6,936 nucleotides of DNA, taken from assembly GCA_023393825.1 (NCBI GenBank), contig JAEXBW010000081.1:1-6936 (forward strand). The letters run 5' to 3'. The notes beneath the pieces were generated by a model. The model worked only from the letters and a program-made list of their open reading frames with translations, searched no databases and was not told the DNA's origin. A program made the translations under genes and the position numbers. Source of the stretch: Elusimicrobiota bacterium. GTDB lineage: Bacteria; Elusimicrobiota; Elusimicrobia; Elusimicrobiales; Elusimicrobiaceae. Position 1 is the stretch's first letter. Each line of letters opens with the position of its first letter. Of the stretch, positions 4,824 to 6,936 are shown piece by piece.

Positions 4824-5984
4824 ATGGACGTTACAGAAGCTTTGAAACTTTTAAAAAGAGGCACGGTTGACCTTGTAAGCGAAGCCGAGCTTGAAAAAAA
4901 ATTATTAAGCGGCAAAAAGCTGCGCGTTAAATTGGGCGCGGACCCCACCAGTTCGGACTTGCACTTTGGGCATAGCGTTGTACTTTCCAAATTGCGCGCG
5001 TTTCAGGATTTAGGGCATACCGCCGTCTTAATTATAGGCGATTTTACCGCCAGCGTGGGCGACCCTTCGGGCCGCGATTCCACCCGCCCCGTACTCTCGC
5101 GCGAAGATATTTTGCGCAATGCAAAAACATATACTGACCAAGCTTTTAAAGTTTTAGACCCGTCCAAAACGGAAGTGCATTTTAACAGCGAATGGCTGGA
5201 CCCTTTTATAACCACAAAAGAAATTTTGGGTACGCTTTCTAAAGTAACTTTGTCGCAGGTGTTGGAACGCGAAGATTTTAAAAAGAGAATGAAAGCGGGC
5301 AACCCGATAAGCGTTTTGGAAGTTATGTACAGCCTTTTCCAAGGGCAGGATTCAGTAGCCATTAAAGCCGATGTTGAACTTGGCGGCACGGACCAGATTT
5401 TTAACTTGCTCGTCGGCAGACAACTGCAAAAAAACAACGGGCAGGAACCACAGGTAGTTATGACGCTGCCACTATTGGTTGGCACGGACGGAGTTAAAAA
5501 GATGTCTAAATCTTACGGCAATTACATAGGCATCAACGACACGCCGCAAGATATGTTCGGCAAAATAATGTCTGTTTCAGACGAACTTATGATGCAGTAT
5601 TACGAACTTTTAACTACGGAAGATTTAGACGCCGTTAAAGCCAAACACCCTATGCAAGCCAAAAAAGATTTGGCGGCGCTTTTGGTAACACGTTTCCACG
5701 GGCAGGACGGCGCAAAAATCGGCTTGGAACATTTTGAAAGCGTATTTTCCAAAAAAGAAAATCCGCAGGATATGCCTGAAGCTAAGGTAGAGGCGGGGAC
5801 GCTTGTTTCCGCCGTTATCGTGCAATACCAAATTGCCAAAAGTAAGAACGAAGCCAGACGTCTTATAGACCAAGGCGGCGTTAAGCTGGACGGAAATAAG
5901 GTGGAGCAGGATATACCGCTTAATATAGAACAGCCTGCCGTATTGCAGGTTGGCAAAAGGCACTTTTTAAAGCTTATAAAATAA
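4824..5984 (+). CDS. tyrS: tyrosyl-tRNA synthetase, HFGH (TyrZ-like) type
   Basis: Class I aminoacyl-tRNA synthetase that charges tRNA-Tyr with tyrosine in the cytosol. The 386 residues fit the TyrZ-type subgroup. The ATP-binding HIGH motif reads HFGH at 47-50, preceded by LGADPTSSDL (37-46), which is typical of that subgroup rather than the E. coli TyrS type. Further motifs are GDPSGRDSTRP (79-89), the tyrosine-site segment ELGGTDQIFN (185-194) and the KMSKS loop at 226-230. The C-terminal S4 RNA-binding domain covers about 326-386, including IAKSKNEARRLIDQGGVKLDG. All catalytic signatures are intact. The start is set by GGAG six bases upstream of the ATG. The stop overlaps the start of mltG by one base, so these two genes form a coupled unit. 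Confidence 0.96.
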   Translation: MDVTEALKLLKRGTVDLVSEAELEKKLLSGKKLRVKLGADPTSSDLHFGHSVVLSKLRAFQDLGHTAVLIIGDFTASVGDPSGRDSTRPVLSREDILRNAKTYTDQAFKVLDPSKTEVHFNSEWLDPFITTKEILGTLSKVTLSQVLEREDFKKRMKAGNPISVLEVMYSLFQGQDSVAIKADVELGGTDQIFNLLVGRQLQKNNGQEPQVVMTLPLLVGTDGVKKMSKSYGNYIGINDTPQDMFGKIMSVSDELMMQYYELLTTEDLDAVKAKHPMQAKKDLAALLVTRFHGQDGAKIGLEHFESVFSKKENPQDMPEAKVEAGTLVSAVIVQYQIAKSKNEARRLIDQGGVKLDGNKVEQDIPLNIEQPAVLQVGKRHFLKLIK

Positions 5985-6936
5985 TGAGAAAACTAATTGT
6001 ATTTACAATTCTCTTTTTAATAGTGGCCGCGCCCTTTGGCGTGTACCGCTATTTTAACAATAAAGGCGAACTTATTACCGTGGAGATACCGCAAGGCGTC
6101 AGCGCGGGCAAAATAGGCGAACTTTTGAAAGAGAAAGAGATAATACAAAGTTCTCTTTGGTTTAAGTTGTGCCTTAAGGCAAGCGGCGCCGCGCCTATGC
6201 TTAGAAGCGGCAGTTTTAAACTTAATAAAAATACCGCCGCGCCTGAAGTTATCTGGCGGCTTATATCGGATTCGGGCGCGCAGCTGCAAAAAATAGTGGT
6301 GCTTGAAGGCTGGCGTATAGAAGAAATTGCCGACGAGCTTTTTAAAAACGGCATTATAGAAGATACGCAGTCTTTTATAAAAGAGGCGAAACATCAAAAT
6401 TTAGAAGGGTATTTATTCCCCTCCACATATTTACTATCGCCCAATATGCCGATAAAAAAGATTTTAAAAATGATGACGGGCGAGTACGAAAAAAATATTG
6501 CGCCTTTAATAGATGCCGCAGGCAGAAAGAATGACGAAAAAACTATTCTTACCGTCGCCTCTATAGTAGAGCGTGAAGCCGTGGTGGAAGACGAACGCCC
6601 CAAAATTGCCGCAGTATACTTAAACCGTCTTAAAATAGGCAAACGCCTTGAGGCCGACCCTACGGTGCAATACGCGCTTGGTTTTAACTCGCAGGAAAAC
6701 CGCCATTGGAAGCGCGGCCTTACCTTAAAAGATTTAAGGATAGATTCGCCTTATAATACTTACCGCAACAGCGGCTTGCCGCCCGCGCCCATTGCAAACC
6801 CCAGCATAAACTCCGTAAAAGCGGTATTAAACCCGCAGCCCAACTTTGACGCGCTTTATTTTGTGGCGGATAACCAGACGGGCAGACATATATTTAGCAA
6901 GACATACAACCAACACGTGCAAACCATACGCACGGT
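5984..6936 (+). CDS. mltG: endolytic murein transglycosylase MltG (partial, runs off the right edge)
   Basis: YceG/MltG family enzyme that cuts nascent peptidoglycan strands at the inner membrane and helps set glycan length. 317 codons are present with no stop before the window end. Residues 4-20 form a single N-terminal membrane anchor, and 30-105 match the LysM-like region. The catalytic domain shows EGYLFPSTY (141-149), TVASIVEREA (190-199) with the catalytic glutamate being Glu196 or Glu198, LNRLKIGKRLEADPTVQYALG (about 213-233), SPYNTYRNSGLPPAPIANP (255-273) and LYFVAD (291-296). All are strongly conserved. The family is usually about 330-390 residues, so only the C-terminal tail is missing. 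The start ATG overlaps the tyrS stop (TAATG). No separate ribosome binding site is evident, pointing to translational coupling. Confidence 0.95.
   Translation, partial: MRKLIVFTILFLIVAAPFGVYRYFNNKGELITVEIPQGVSAGKIGELLKEKEIIQSSLWFKLCLKASGAAPMLRSGSFKLNKNTAAPEVIWRLISDSGAQLQKIVVLEGWRIEEIADELFKNGIIEDTQSFIKEAKHQNLEGYLFPSTYLLSPNMPIKKILKMMTGEYEKNIAPLIDAAGRKNDEKTILTVASIVEREAVVEDERPKIAAVYLNRLKIGKRLEADPTVQYALGFNSQENRHWKRGLTLKDLRIDSPYNTYRNSGLPPAPIANPSINSVKAVLNPQPNFDALYFVADNQTGRHIFSKTYNQHVQTIRT

Noticed and set aside
5003..5485. 160-residue minus-strand frame inside tyrS
   Set aside because: It lies wholly opposite the conserved catalytic core of tyrS and matches no family.

Overview
The window looks like a chromosomal housekeeping region from a Gram-negative-type bacterium of moderate-to-low G+C. 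The evidence is two small lipoproteins with N-terminal lipoboxes, Shine-Dalgarno sites of the AGGAG type, simple hairpin/T-tract terminators and very A/T-rich intergenic DNA. Gene content and style are compatible with Elusimicrobiota, but that is a guess: no rRNA or other strong taxonomic marker is present. All convincing genes are on the + strand.

Layout. Bases 1-219 are non-coding: an A/T-rich stretch with one G/C-rich island at about 80-145, then a putative promoter. Two short monocistronic lipoprotein genes follow (220-441, Ala/Pro/Glu-rich; 545-862, helical, coiled-coil-like), each closed by a clear intrinsic terminator. Next is a tightly packed four-gene unit: gmk (guanylate kinase), rpoZ (RNA polymerase omega), a family-4 uracil-DNA glycosylase and priA (replication restart), with gaps of 28, 6 and 0 bases. 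A 70-base A/T-rich gap with a likely promoter precedes the last unit, tyrS (tyrosyl-tRNA synthetase) and mltG (endolytic murein transglycosylase). These two overlap by one base (TAATG), and mltG runs off the right edge.

The gmk-rpoZ-udg-priA unit joins nucleotide metabolism, transcription, base-excision repair and fork restart. It resembles the widespread gmk-rpoZ-coaBC-priA arrangement, but a uracil-DNA glycosylase stands where coaBC is usually found.

The most notable observation is the PriA protein. Its 3'-end-binding domain, P-loop and eight zinc cysteines are kept. The Walker B DEEH box reads SMEE, motif III SAT reads SAA, motifs V and VI are eroded, and the winged-helix domain appears to be absent. 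It looks like a replication-restart protein that has lost its helicase motor, similar in outline to actinobacterial PriA. I saw no mobile element, CRISPR array, tRNA, rRNA, riboswitch or defence system, and no evidence of a wholly new multi-gene system.
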